A DNA stretch of 64,000 bases, taken from NCBI GenBank assembly GCA_963971405.1, contig OZ020492.1, positions 3,348,001 through 3,412,000 of the forward strand, given 5' to 3'. The notes under the pieces are model-generated. The model was not told the DNA's origin, ran no database searches, and saw only the letters and a program-made list of their open reading frames with translations. Origin of the DNA: Psococerastis gibbosa (lineage: Eukaryota > Arthropoda > Insecta > Psocodea > Psocidae). Both the position numbers and the translations under genes were made by a program. Within the stretch, counting starts at the first letter, position 1; each line of letters opens with the position of its first letter. Positions 11,205-20,800 of the stretch are shown piece after piece.

Positions 11205-11425
11205 AAATAAATAATAAATATTGACTTTTTGTTCTATTACTAAGCCAAATTAGCGGAGTTAGTGTTATAAAGCTCTCTCTTACGCTCAACTAGGAAAGCC
11301 CGGGGCCGCTAGCTTTACATGCCCTACAATGCATGGCCCGAAAATGTAGCAAGTGTGGGAAACGAACCGACAACCTTTCGGGTGAAAGTCGGAGTCTGTA
11401 CCACTACTCTACATTGCCTGACTAT
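11205..11425 (-). repeat. SINE family A copy with a neighbouring dispersed repeat
   Basis: 11335-11420 carries GTGTGGGAAACGAACCGACAACCTTTCGGG, which on the minus strand is the SINE A body also seen at 33690-33745. The B box is degraded (GGTTCGTTTCCC). Just before it, TTGTTCTATTACTAAGCC with AGCGGAGTTAG matches, inverted, about 42410-42460, another dispersed repeat. Confidence 0.55.
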
Positions 11426-11710
11426 TGAAGTCTAAAGAAAAATTTGACTTTGTGCAACAAAAAAAGCGTGTGTGCCCATTTCCTCAATACCAGGAACGAG
11501 TCCATATCGTAGTTTACCATCTATAAACAACCCACATTCTTCCTGTCAGTGGCGTAACGATAGGTTTTCGAAGGGGGCGGTGCATAATTTGGCTCACCTC
11601 CCCATTTTCATTAAAGTGTAGAAAAAGCGCTATCATGATTGAACAGGTGCCCGTTCAACCTTGATAACGCATTTTATTCGTAAATCTCTGACTTGTATTG
11701 TTTCAGAATA

Positions 11711-11728
11711 ATGCAACTTCAAAAATGA
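11711..11728 (+). promoter_or_regulatory. Upstream mini-ORF overlapping the zinc-finger start
   Basis: After an acceptor (TATTGTTTCAG, ending 11705) the transcript would read AATAATGCAACTTCAAAA and then ATGAGT. The first ATG (11711) opens a five-codon ORF, MQLQK, whose TGA overlaps the main ATG as ATGA. Such an arrangement can permit termination-reinitiation or leaky scanning. Whether it regulates anything here is inference. Confidence 0.4.
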
Positions 11729-11838
11729 GTGACAAGGAAGAAAGTCACCCACAGGGAAATGCTGGTGGTGGAGAGTCACCAAGAGAACAAACATCCCCAC
11801 TGGATTTATCTGCTGAAGCGGAACAAAGTCCTGCGCAG
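11725..11838 (+). CDS. Zinc-finger gene, first coding exon with PLDLS motif
   Basis: ATG at 11725 opens 38 codons that end exactly at a donor (CAG/GTATAT, 11838/11839) in phase 0. The next exon at 12640 also starts in phase 0. An acceptor lies only 19 bases before the ATG, so the gene has a 5' UTR intron. The peptide is polar (MSDKEESHPQGN) and contains PLDLS at residues 28-32. This is the canonical PxDLS docking motif for the transcriptional corepressor CtBP, a motif well established in zinc-finger repressors. A repressor role is therefore a reasonable inference. The short exon is recognised from its splice sites, its frame match and this motif. Confidence 0.7.
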
Positions 11839-12639
11839 GTATATTCAATGGTAAAATAAATATAAGATGTCCCACCAGCTGTTAATTATTTGTTGCCAGA
11901 TTTCCGCAATGTCCCCATAAACAGCCCAAACCCCATATTTCAGAATTTTACACTGCCTGTTTTTTCTCCAGCCAGCGATAATGAAATCGAATATGTTGCA
12001 CCTGATTATAAGACGTATATGGTCGATTGTGGGTAAACGTAAATGATATCTGCCGATTCGCCGTGGAGGAAATGTGACCGGGGTTGCAAAAATAAAAAAA
12101 TAAAACAGTAGAAAATGAAAACAAATGAATAAATAACTGACTGATCAAGGTGGTAATTGTTCATAGGACCAGGGGCCTACTATAATACTTCTTAGTTACT
12201 CGGAATACTACTTACAGAACTTCAACTAGCGGGGGCTCAAACGGCAGAAAATTTGTCTCGCTCGAGAGTTTTATGGATCCATAAAACAGTTGATGTAGTT
12301 CGCCTTAGTGATCTACTTGCCAGCTCTCGAAAGGGAGTACCAAGGAGCCCCCCCCCCCCCCCGGGAGGAATTTTTGATATGCAGGTCTATAGAAGTACGT
12401 TAATAGGATTTCTTAGCTTCTGGTGGGCAAATATCTTCCCGAACTGAGTTAGACCAAAACCGAATGGAAGGTCACTAGATTTTCCTGTCTAACAACATGG
12501 CGTATTTCATGGTAATGTATCGAGTAGTTTGTCCACAGTCTGCGTTACTCAAATAAGGGTAACAGAATATTCTGATTTCAAAACCCTCCTAGAAAAGTTT
12601 ACATTTCAAACATTTATTGCAAAGTGACACCGGTTTCAG
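11839..12639 (+). other. Intron of the zinc-finger gene
   Basis: The intron is 801 bases long, bounded by GTATAT and CCGGTTTCAG, and joins two phase-0 ends. It contains a C run near 12350 and no recognised element. Small ORFs inside it are intronic noise. Confidence 0.65.
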
Positions 12640-14712
12640 GGTGTGAAACGTATCCATGAGGAGTTACAAAGGACTTCAGCTGGTGGAACATTTCGCGTGG
12701 CGCAACAGGATACGCATACGTGCGGGCAACATGGGGTAGAACCTAGCATACCAGTCGCATATCTAGAGGATATGGGGATTTCGGGTCACAGTGGTATGTT
12801 AAGTAGTTTTGAGACTCTGCCTAATGTACCTGCCCAGCCAACGTTACACCGAATAGACGAACGTGCATATTCCTATATGAGGGAGAGAGAGATGTTAGAG
12901 GGTGAGCCTATTCCAAAGAGGGCGCGCACTTTACCAGCTCATACAATATCTCGAGTGGAAACGGAATCATTGGGACCCGGGGATACGTGGCGAACTTATG
13001 GTGCCGTACCTGAAGAAGCAGCAGCTACAGCTGGCGCAACACTCGGACTGCAGCCACCACTTCTAATTCCTGAATTTCCACACTACATTGCACCCAGAGT
13101 ATCAATACCTAGCCCACCACCTGGAGCGTTGCTACCACATTTGTTACATACATTTTCACCTGCGACTGCACCGATAGGGTCAGAACCCTTTATACTACCA
13201 ACAGTGTACGGTCCCTATCCACCTCTAGCGCCTTCGCATGAGACTGGTTTCAGAGCAACAACAGAAATTAGACCAACACCTGAAGTGTCGCTACCACAAC
13301 CGGTATCTGCATTTTTACATGAGATTATACCGAAAGTACCAGACGTCTATCCACCTACTGAAGAACAGAATACGCAAGCAATGCTTGACTCTGTGCGTCT
13401 GGGCTTCGTCAGGGCTTCGTCAGGGCCTGTGACTGCACCGATAGGGTCAGAACCCTTTATACTACCACCAGTGTACGGTCCCTATCCACCTCTAGCGCCT
13501 TCGCATGAGACTGGATTCAGAGCAACAACAGAAATGAGACCAACACCTGAAGTGTCGCTACCACAACCGGTATCTGCATTTTTACATGGGATTATACCGA
13601 AAGTACCAGACGTTTATCCACCTACTGAAGAACAGAATACGCAAGCAATGCTTGACTCTGTGCGTCAGGGCTTCGGAGCAACAATAGCAATTAGTCCAAC
13701 ATCTGGAGTGTCGCTACCACATTCGGTACCTACATTTTCACCTGCGACTGCACCGAGAGGGCCAGGAATCTTTACACTACCTCCATCGCCCCGTCCGCAT
13801 GCACCTCTGAATCTACCGACAGGGTTCAAATTAAATGCACTACTTGAAGAGCAGAGTCCGTATTCAATTCTTTCGGCTTCGCATGAGACTGGTCTCAGAG
13901 CACCAACAGAATTTACTCCAACATCTGAAGTGTCGCAACGGCTAGTACCCATTTCACAATTTCCACTGTACCCTCATGCCCATCGTGCGAGACGTGCGTC
14001 TTTGCAAGAAAATATGTTCAGACCACCAAGAGTAATTCCTCCAACATTTGAACGGCCGTCACCGTATTGGCCATTTTCCGGTGGAACTGTACCGAGAGTT
14101 CATGATCCATCATTAAGATTGCAGCCGCAGTATGAACCGATGCCTTCATTCGAGGTAGTTCAAAAAATTCGTTCAGAGACACCTGGTATGAGGCTGCAGG
14201 ACATAATTCGATCCATACCCTTACTCACATCCTTACCCGTACCCGGATCATCAGCCGATGGAACAACATCACGTAGCCGTAGAAGACGTCCACGAGCCAA
14301 AAGTTACCAACATCTAACTTTTATATGTCCAACTTGCTCACGATCTTTTGATTCGCAATCTACCCTAACAAGACATATGAAAACTCACACGAAAGATCGC
14401 CCTTATGTATGTGAAACGTGCGAAAAGGCATTTTTGCAACAAAGTGATTTAAATAAGCACGCAAAAACTCATACAGGAGAAAGGCCTCACAAATGTCCAC
14501 TTTGTCCTGCAACTTTTACGCAAAGATGTAATATGTATGCACATTGTAAAACCATCTGCGGAGGGACTATTGATCCAAAAACTGATTTTGCTCCACGTCG
14601 CAAACGTCGTGACCCTCATGAGTTGCGATACTTGTGCGAAGTATGTGGTAGACGTTTTATTCGAGTAGATTATTTAGTACGTCACTTAAATAAACACCGT
14701 AAAAATGAATGA
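12640..14712 (+). CDS. C2H2 zinc-finger protein, main exon
   Basis: The exon opens after CGGTTTCAG with GGT GTG in phase 0, continuing the exon that ends at 11838. The joined protein is about 728 residues. The first 590 residues are Pro/Ser/Thr-rich and probably disordered, and they include an 89-residue tandem duplication. A basic tract (SRSRRRRPRAK) precedes four fingers. Approximate ligands are F1 C601/C604/H617/H621, F2 C629/C632/H645/H649, F3 C657/C660/H673 with Cys678 as the last ligand (C2HC), and F4 C704/C707/H720/H724. F2 and F3 are joined by a TGERP linker. F4 is set apart by a basic spacer (RRKRRD). The protein is predicted to be a nuclear DNA-binding regulator, probably a repressor given the PLDLS motif in exon 1. 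The stop TGA falls in a (GAAT)n microsatellite. The orthologue is not identifiable, and the long variable region suggests fast evolution. Confidence 0.9.
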   Translation, partial: GVKRIHEELQRTSAGGTFRVAQQDTHTCGQHGVEPSIPVAYLEDMGISGHSGMLSSFETLPNVPAQPTLHRIDERAYSYMREREMLEGEPIPKRARTLPAHTISRVETESLGPGDTWRTYGAVPEEAAATAGATLGLQPPLLIPEFPHYIAPRVSIPSPPPGALLPHLLHTFSPATAPIGSEPFILPTVYGPYPPLAPSHETGFRATTEIRPTPEVSLPQPVSAFLHEIIPKVPDVYPPTEEQNTQAMLDSVRLGFVRASSGPVTAPIGSEPFILPPVYGPYPPLAPSHETGFRATTEMRPTPEVSLPQPVSAFLHGIIPKVPDVYPPTEEQNTQAMLDSVRQGFGATIAISPTSGVSLPHSVPTFSPATAPRGPGIFTLPPSPRPHAPLNLPTGFKLNALLEEQSPYSILSASHETGLRAPTEFTPTSEVSQRLVPISQFPLYPHAHRARRASLQENMFRPPRVIPPTFERPSPYWPFSGGTVPRVHDPSLRLQPQYEPMPSFEVVQKIRSETPGMRLQDIIRSIPLLTSLPVPGSSADGTTSRSRRRRPRAKSYQHLTFICPTCSRSFDSQSTLTRHMKTHTKDRPYVCETCEKAFLQQSDLNKHAKTHTGERPHKCPLCPATFTQRCNMYAHCKTICGGTIDPKTDFAPRRKRRDPHELRYLCEVCGRRFIRVDYLVRHLNKHRKNE
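13164..13698 (+). repeat. In-frame 267-bp tandem duplication in the zinc-finger gene
   Basis: GACTGCACCGATAGGGTCAG starts at 13164 and again at 13431, a period of 267 bases or 89 codons. The two units are nearly identical and encode TAPIGSEPFILP through to NTQAMLDSVR. Weaker relatives (SHETGLRAPTEF and PATAPRGPG) continue to about 13935, so older units have diverged. A smaller duplication (GGCTTCGTCAG, twice, 13403-13425) lies at the junction. Confidence 0.9.
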
Positions 14713-14729
14713 ATGAATGAATGAATAAA
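14701..14729 (+). terminator. Stop codon and poly(A) signal inside a (GAAT)n microsatellite
   Basis: AAAAATGAATGAATGAATGA runs into ATAAAC. The frame reads AAT GAA TGA, and AATAAA follows at about 14724. Both the translation stop and the likely polyadenylation signal are therefore made from the same four-base repeat. Changes in repeat number would move the signal but would rarely remove the stop. Confidence 0.6.
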
Positions 14730-16284
14730 CACGTAGGAGTTGGCCATCTGCTTGAGATTGCTATTGCCGATTAGTATTTTTATAGTTTACCAAAGCAAAG
14801 TTCTGCGGCTGATTAATTAATTGCAAGTATCATATTTCCTTCACTTAATTCGTAGGCCGTATGGAGGCCGTAATTCGTATGGAGTGAGCTCTGACCATTA
14901 TTTTGCCAGATAACCATTAAAGTTATTTCCCTTCCCTTTTTATCATATATTTTTTTAATTTAAGAGGTCATGCTACGTAGAAAATGAGCACCCCAAAAAT
15001 TTGTTGTTTTTATTGACTTTTTATTTTTATTTAATTGACAACGAAGGTCATTAAAGATTTGGCTCTTGGAAGTTGTAGAAGACTACTTCATGCATTATAT
15101 AATAGGAAATATTAAATTTTGGTACCTTAGTTCTTTCATACTAAACAGACTACAGACTAAAATTTCGCGTATTCTGGGATTTTTGGAAGAACTACTAAAC
15201 CGAAAAGTAAAAATACCCGATTATATGATGCAAGAAGTAGTCTTCTACAACTTAGATGGGCCAAATTTTTTATAATTTGCTGAGTTAATCAAATAAAAAA
15301 TTAAAAATATTTAATTTTTTATGGTGGGAATTTTCTACGTAACATATCCTCATATTGCTCTTGTAAAGGATAAAAAATTTCATTAAGTAATAACCCGTTA
15401 TAATAGCAAGTAGGCTTCACATTGTGGCTTGTGGGTTGGCCCATACCGAATAGTAAAGTAGTAAAATAGCATTTCAGCATAATTAGTCATAGTTTCTTTA
15501 TAGAAAATATGAAGAAAAAAAACAGCAATGTGGGACATGTGTATAACGAAGCCCCCCCCCCCCCCCATCATTTGCGTCCTTTCAGCTGATCTATAAATTT
15601 ACTTCATAAGTTGGTAGGCACATATATCAGGTTATAATTATTTATAAATAATATGTGTAATATTTATGGTATTTTCCTAATTTTTACTGTACGACATTTA
15701 TGGAAATGTGCTTTTATATGGTCTACACCATTGCAACAGTAATAAACTCTATTTCAAAGTATATGGATCGATATAGATGCAAACTAATAATATCAGCTTA
15801 GTTTTTATTATTTTATTCTAGTTTTTTTGCCATTGGCCTATCAGACTTGCTTATAATTTATTTAACCATTTTAATCACATAATTTTCCATGTTCTACGTA
15901 CTTTAACATTAAATATTATTATGTACTGAATATTAAATTATTACTATAGCGCACAGACTGGGTTTTTCGACCGTATTTCTCTACCTCATTATGATGATTC
16001 TAGCCAATACAAATAACCATAACTTGTAAGAACACAGTGCTTTTTATCGGTACTCGACTTCGATGGCCAGGTGGTAACGTGCTTGCACTTGTGCGAGTCT
16101 GTACACGCCATGCGATCGGAGACGTGTCGCGCGGAACTCAACATGGGTACTAACCTACAGAGGCGACTGAAGAGGTCAATTGGATACATTAATTACTTCA
16201 TAACTACCTACAGTCCGACCAATCCGAAAATGTTGTGCATCCAATATACTGCAATGCTCCATGACCGTGTACAATTGTACTGGA
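14730..16284. other. Non-coding, AT-rich intergenic stretch
   Basis: No exon was recognised. An inverted pair occurs at about 15063-15095 (TTGGAAGTTGTAGAAGACTA) and 15232-15260 (TAGTCTTCTACAACTTAGAT), marking a small MITE-like fold-back of about 200 bases. A C run lies near 15553. The ORFs at 15066 and 16071 show no protein character. Confidence 0.5.
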
Positions 16285-16590
16285 AAATTAGCGTACACTA
16301 TGTAAAATAGGACATTCTAAACAAAAACCGTAGTATGGTAACATGAATACGTCTTCAATGTTTAAATTATAAATTTTACTGTTGTAAAAATCGTAAAAAT
16401 GGTAAGGGTGGAGCAAGCCCCGAACACCTCACCTATTTCCAAAAATCAGTTTAATATTCTGGGCCGGCAATGCCGACCGTATCAGATATTAAGCTGATAA
16501 GAACAGATACTACACTTTGATCTTAGCCATAAGGCCGAGAAGCGAAAATCGTAAACTATTTTGCACTTATATTTTCAAAACCACTTCTTG
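16285..16590. repeat. Dispersed repeat copy interrupted by a U2 insertion
   Basis: 16288-16397 (GGTAACATGAATACGTCTTC, TTTACTGTTGTAAAAATCGT) and 16556-16580 (CTATTTTGCACTTATATTTTC) together match the uninterrupted repeat at 8948-9085. This gives a clean empty-site comparison for the U2 retrocopy. Confidence 0.8.
16398..16544 (-). pseudogene. U2 snRNA retropseudogene, 3'-truncated
   Basis: On the minus strand from 16544 the sequence reads CGCTTCTCGGCCTTATGGCT. It goes on through AAGATCAAAGTGTAGTATCT (containing the branch-site-pairing GTAGTA), stem-loop II, and the Sm site within ACTGATTTTTGGAAA. It ends just after a stem-loop III-like hairpin with GGGGCTTGCTCC. Stem-loop IV is missing, so the copy is about 147 of roughly 190 bases. 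It is flanked by an exact 11-bp duplication, AAAATCGTAAA (16387-16397 and 16545-16555), and sits inside a dispersed repeat. This shows retroposition. There is no poly(A) tail, as in the class of snRNA pseudogenes made from 3'-shortened, self-primed cDNA. A functional U2 gene is unlikely. Confidence 0.92.
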
Positions 16591-16974
16591 GGTTTCTACT
16601 TCCTGGTGTCTCAAAACGTGTAAATCCGTTGTTTTCCCTATACTAGGCTACGTATAATATGAAAGCGACAATGCAATGAATAAAATTTGGTTTATAATAG
16701 TTTTGACCTCGGGGGCTACATGTTCACCTCACAGTCCATATGTCCTTTAGCCACTGCTGAACTCTCCGAGGTTATGGTCTTTAGATTCCCGGAGGCTGGC
16801 TACTTCTGCAGGAAGGCTATTTTTCACGTCCACGATCCCTGAATAGGAGCGCGTTGCTAGAGGCAGGCCAAGGGGAGACTTCTCACTCGATCCCTCCACT
16901 TTTTCGCACCTATATCAATCAAAGAATTTTGTTACTACTCATACTTAAGGCCATGCCCAGGTTTTGATTTCGGG
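16591..16974. other. Non-coding stretch before the LTR-like element
   Basis: It contains GC-balanced sequence near 16740-16900 that might be LINE 3' debris, but no motif supports it strongly. Nothing else was recognised. Confidence 0.35.
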
Positions 16975-17303
16975 GGCCTTACCATGTTGAATCCATTAGA
17001 GCAGAGCATGTTTCAAACTGCTGCAAATTAGGTAGTGTGCACATGCAGCGTTGGCAGGGGAACATGGTGGGACATGATAACGCGCTGAGACTATACCAGT
17101 CAGTCTACGTGAGTGTCGAGTCCTCGTCACCTCCGATTTAATCGTTTGACTTTACCATGTTCCCCAAGTGGTTAGGAATCCACCTCCACTATAATCAGGA
17201 GGTCCACCCTGTCAGTCAACTCCCCTTTCCCCCAAAGTGAAAGAGTCTGCCCTTAGGGTGCCTCAAGTTAACAAACAGACTCCCCCCCCCCCCAGGCTGA
17301 CAG
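16975..17303 (+). repeat. Dispersed repeat of about 330 bp, host of the LTR-like insertion
   Basis: It contains CATGTTGAATCCATTAGAGC, GGCAGGGGAACATGGTGGGA, TTTACCATGTTCCCCAAGTG and CTGCCCTTAGGGTGCCTCAA. Other copies lie at 31735-32075 (+) and 53108-53480 (-). The copy breaks at GGCTGACAG (17303) and resumes at 23204 with ACAGGGTTACTTATAGCAGG. This matches the uninterrupted copies, so the 17304-23203 segment was inserted into it. Confidence 0.85.
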
Positions 17304-17805
17304 TATTAGGTGGCTAATCCTACCGCTGCGGGGGTAGCCACCTAACCTTCGCAAGGATGGGGGGGGGGCTGTTGTAGTAAATGTAGTTTTATAGGTTTTA
17401 CATTATATACAATAGATATATTAAGGCACTCACCGATTTACATTATATTGTACACTCGAGCACTTGGACAAAGAACGACAGTCATGGTCTACAGGCCACA
17501 GGGTTGCTCTAAGAGCTCCGAGAGCCCGAGAGAGGTCCAAGAGAGATCCGAGAGAGAGCTACGCACTTTCTGTCGCTACTCATATTTATCACCTCGCCTG
17601 GCTACGTCACATGAACAGGCTTTCACAGACTGTACCGAAGGCGCGCTGCTAATTCAGCACTCTTTTAGCACAGACCGTAGAAAGCAATTCATTGACAGCT
17701 ATACAGCGTGTTACATACAATATATGAGATATGTAGATACAGAATGTGCCAACAACTATACATTAATATACGGTGCCCACCGGCAGGTGCCTGGAGCACC
17801 TGACA
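17304..17805 (+). repeat. Left long terminal repeat of a 5.9-kb element
   Basis: 502 bases, starting TATTAGGTGGCTAATCCTAC and ending CTGGAGCACCTGACA. It is nearly identical to 22700-23203: I see two substitutions and a G-run length change. It contains an early palindrome (GGTGGCTA against TAGCCACC) and a G run at about 17358-17367. It also contains a GA-rich block (CCGAGAGAGAGC) and a 3' palindrome (CAGGTGC against GAGCACCTG). The ends are TA..CA and not the usual TG..CA. A 135-codon ORF inside it is present in both copies but resembles no protein. Confidence 0.85.
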
Positions 17806-20800
17806 CACCCCCGGAAAAACAAAATTACGTAAGTAATTTAAAACATTATAACTAAGTAGAAGTGAAAAAAAATACTTATTGAATACAATACAAGGCTTAA
17901 CTAGTCCTGTGGGTCTGAACAACATAATACCTATCTATAAAACTATAATGGAGTCTTTGGAATGTCAGCTGGAGCACTGCGCCGTTGAAGACTGACATTA
18001 TTCCGCTTCGAAGATTCATGGGGGGGGGGGGGTTCACTTAGTTGTGTGCCATCACATCATCACATGAAGAGTTTATAACGAATGTTGTATCCGATAACTT
18101 GGTAGAATGGTGCAACTGAGCCTGAGATACCGTGTAACCGGACTGCGCGTGGCGGATAGTGCTGAGAAGATCAGCTGTTGAAATTACTGTATTGTATAGT
18201 AGTTAATGAGCGGCAGGTGAAGTACCGTAGCCACCGATTCAATCACTGCAGAGCTGGAGGTAGCCTGCGTAGACAGATTGGCTGTAGGTAACTAGAGCAG
18301 TGAGTTGTGTGTCACTGATTATCTCACGACCAAGGCTGGTCGTCATCCATCATAATATATCGTACGTGGTGCATGTAGCTTACTATTGTAATATACGCAT
18401 TTTTCTGCTTCATTGCTTCTGTAGAACAGTTCTTGGTTGTAACATCTAATCGGTTAAAACAAATTTTCGACTCCTTCGAGTTCGTATCAGACGTTTCAAT
18501 ATTTCGTACACATGGTACTTTACACAAAACAAAACACATAGGCACTGAGGGGGAGGGGGGGGGACGTCGACGACGAAGTCTCATCTTCCATAGAGGCACT
18601 CTCGAATACGTTGATACACATATCACTACAAGACATTGCACACATTAAAATACGAAATGACCCATAACTTAAACATTATCAAATTACGCACATTAAATTA
18701 GAATTTAGGACTATAAATGCAATTAAATCATTAAAGCGACCGGGGGGTGGTCTTGAAATGACTAAAATAGAAAAGAAAACTTACAATACATTTCATACTT
18801 TTACGATAAAACAATAATTATATAACTACAAGTGCTCGGTGCCAAGCCAATACAAATACAAAATTCTTACATAAATAATGATTTTCATAAATTCTTCGTA
18901 TTTTCATCATTGCTGCGCTGGAGTGGCTGATGTCGCTATGTCCACTAACGAGAAATACAAGTACAACAATACAATTTGTGAGGAAGTGTATTATCAATGC
19001 TATTTAATAGTAACTTATTCATTTTATTAATTAATAGGTATGTCTTATATGGTGAACATATGACTATTTCGATAAATGTAGACTACCCATTTGAATATGT
19101 GTAGGCTAAGTCGCTTACACTAGAGATAAATAGGGAATGAGAATGAATATAAAGATATTTATTTATTTATTTTATTTTCAAAATGAACTTATTATTTATG
19201 ATTCAATGATTTTAAGTGACAATTGTCAAAAGTGTCAATACTAACAGCGACGATAGACATATGAAGGCGGTTGTGTAGACCATAATATATATATATGGGT
19301 TACATTATAGGCCCAACCAAAGGGGCGTTTCTATGATGAACTAACTACATAGTGAAAATATGTACAATTCATTTAGACGACTTGGCAAAAGAGGATCACG
19401 TCATTATTATTTGCAGTATTTAGCCTTAAAAGGCTATCCATGTGTAATTGGGGACAAAGTTTTTGATACTACAACGTTGAATTGCTACTAATTGTTTAAC
19501 AATTATGGCTGTAAAAGCTGATGAGACAATATTATACGATATGCCAATCAATTGGACGAAAGAACCGCTTCATAATGGTACATCAATATACACAAAATAC
19601 ATGCTAATTGGGCCCAAAAAGCCCAAAATTGGGACATAACGACACCGCCAAAATCTGATTCTTGAAGTAGATTTCTTGATTTCTTGCCAGGTACCTGTAA
19701 CAACGGAGGCTTCTTTCAAAATGTGTAGTATCGCCCTTAAGGCAAATAGGATTAGATTGCTATACTAAGCAGCTTAAAACGAAGTATCGGAGGATTATTA
19801 TCAATTCGAATAGCCTGTATAGGCACGGAACATATTCCTGGCAAAATATGAAATGCCGATATCTGCGTCTGATGTCGGGACAGTGTATAAGCAGAAACTT
19901 GGAGGCCTTATCCTGAAGGCTAAGCTGACTAATCTGCTGACGATACGTTTACTGAAGACGGTGCTCAATGCCACCGCCAAGGAAAAAAATTAATATGATC
20001 CGGCTGAAATGTTAGGAGAAATTACTGTCACCGGAAAACCGCCCCTAACGTCCACATCAAAAATAATGCTGACAAAGGGCAGGTCATAAGGTGCATTGTA
20101 AAAATTGTTATTATAAGCTTTAGAAAAACAAAGATGCGATTCATAGCTTTTGTACATAATTGATGATATTACCAGCAGAGAAAAATTTTCAATATAATTA
20201 TCTGCAACTCCAAATATTCATAGAAGAGGCTACGTTCGGCCACAGTTAAAACTTTAATTATAACATAATGGCATATGCTAGTATCGATGTCTTAGTTCCT
20301 CAATTATTATTCTTAGTATTATCATTGTTATTATTATTAAAAAAAAAAAAAAAAACGATTCCCAAGTTACTTAACTAAGATAAATTATTCTAAAGAAAAT
20401 TGGTCGAGTTCTCCAATAAAACAAACAGGCAACACATAACGGTGTATGATCATGATGAATACCAAGTGTAAACTTAACTTTGTAACCTAATAAATGACAA
20501 TTATGGGTTCTACCCAATATACTATATACACCCAAGGCATTCATAGCTTATCTTCTGAACTTTCAAAGTTCAAACACATAATATTTAGTTGCTTACTTAT
20601 TATTATTATTACTTAATAGGCACTATTATAGCCTACATGATTCTTTCTTTCTTTCTTTACCAATTGTAAAACTTTACTTTATAAACTTAACTTAAATGCA
20701 AAGGGGTGCGTTTGCGTGTCATTTTAAAACTATTACATATCACAAATATCATCGAATCCTTACTTACTTACTAAACGTAAAAACGCAAAGGGGTACATTT

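Noticed and set aside
16398..16544. Functional U2 snRNA gene
   Set aside because: Lacks stem-loop IV, has target duplications on both sides, and sits inside a dispersed repeat.
17304..17805. Hammerhead ribozyme in the terminal repeat, as in Penelope-like elements or retrozymes
   Set aside because: I looked for the CTGANGA and GAAA core in the right arrangement and did not find it.
17448..17855. 135-codon ORF (MYTRALGQRTTVMVY...) in the left terminal repeat, with a longer twin at 22753-23229
   Set aside because: Both lie in the duplicated terminal repeat, so their identity reflects duplication and not selection. The sequence resembles no protein, and the 3' end differs where the repeat ends.
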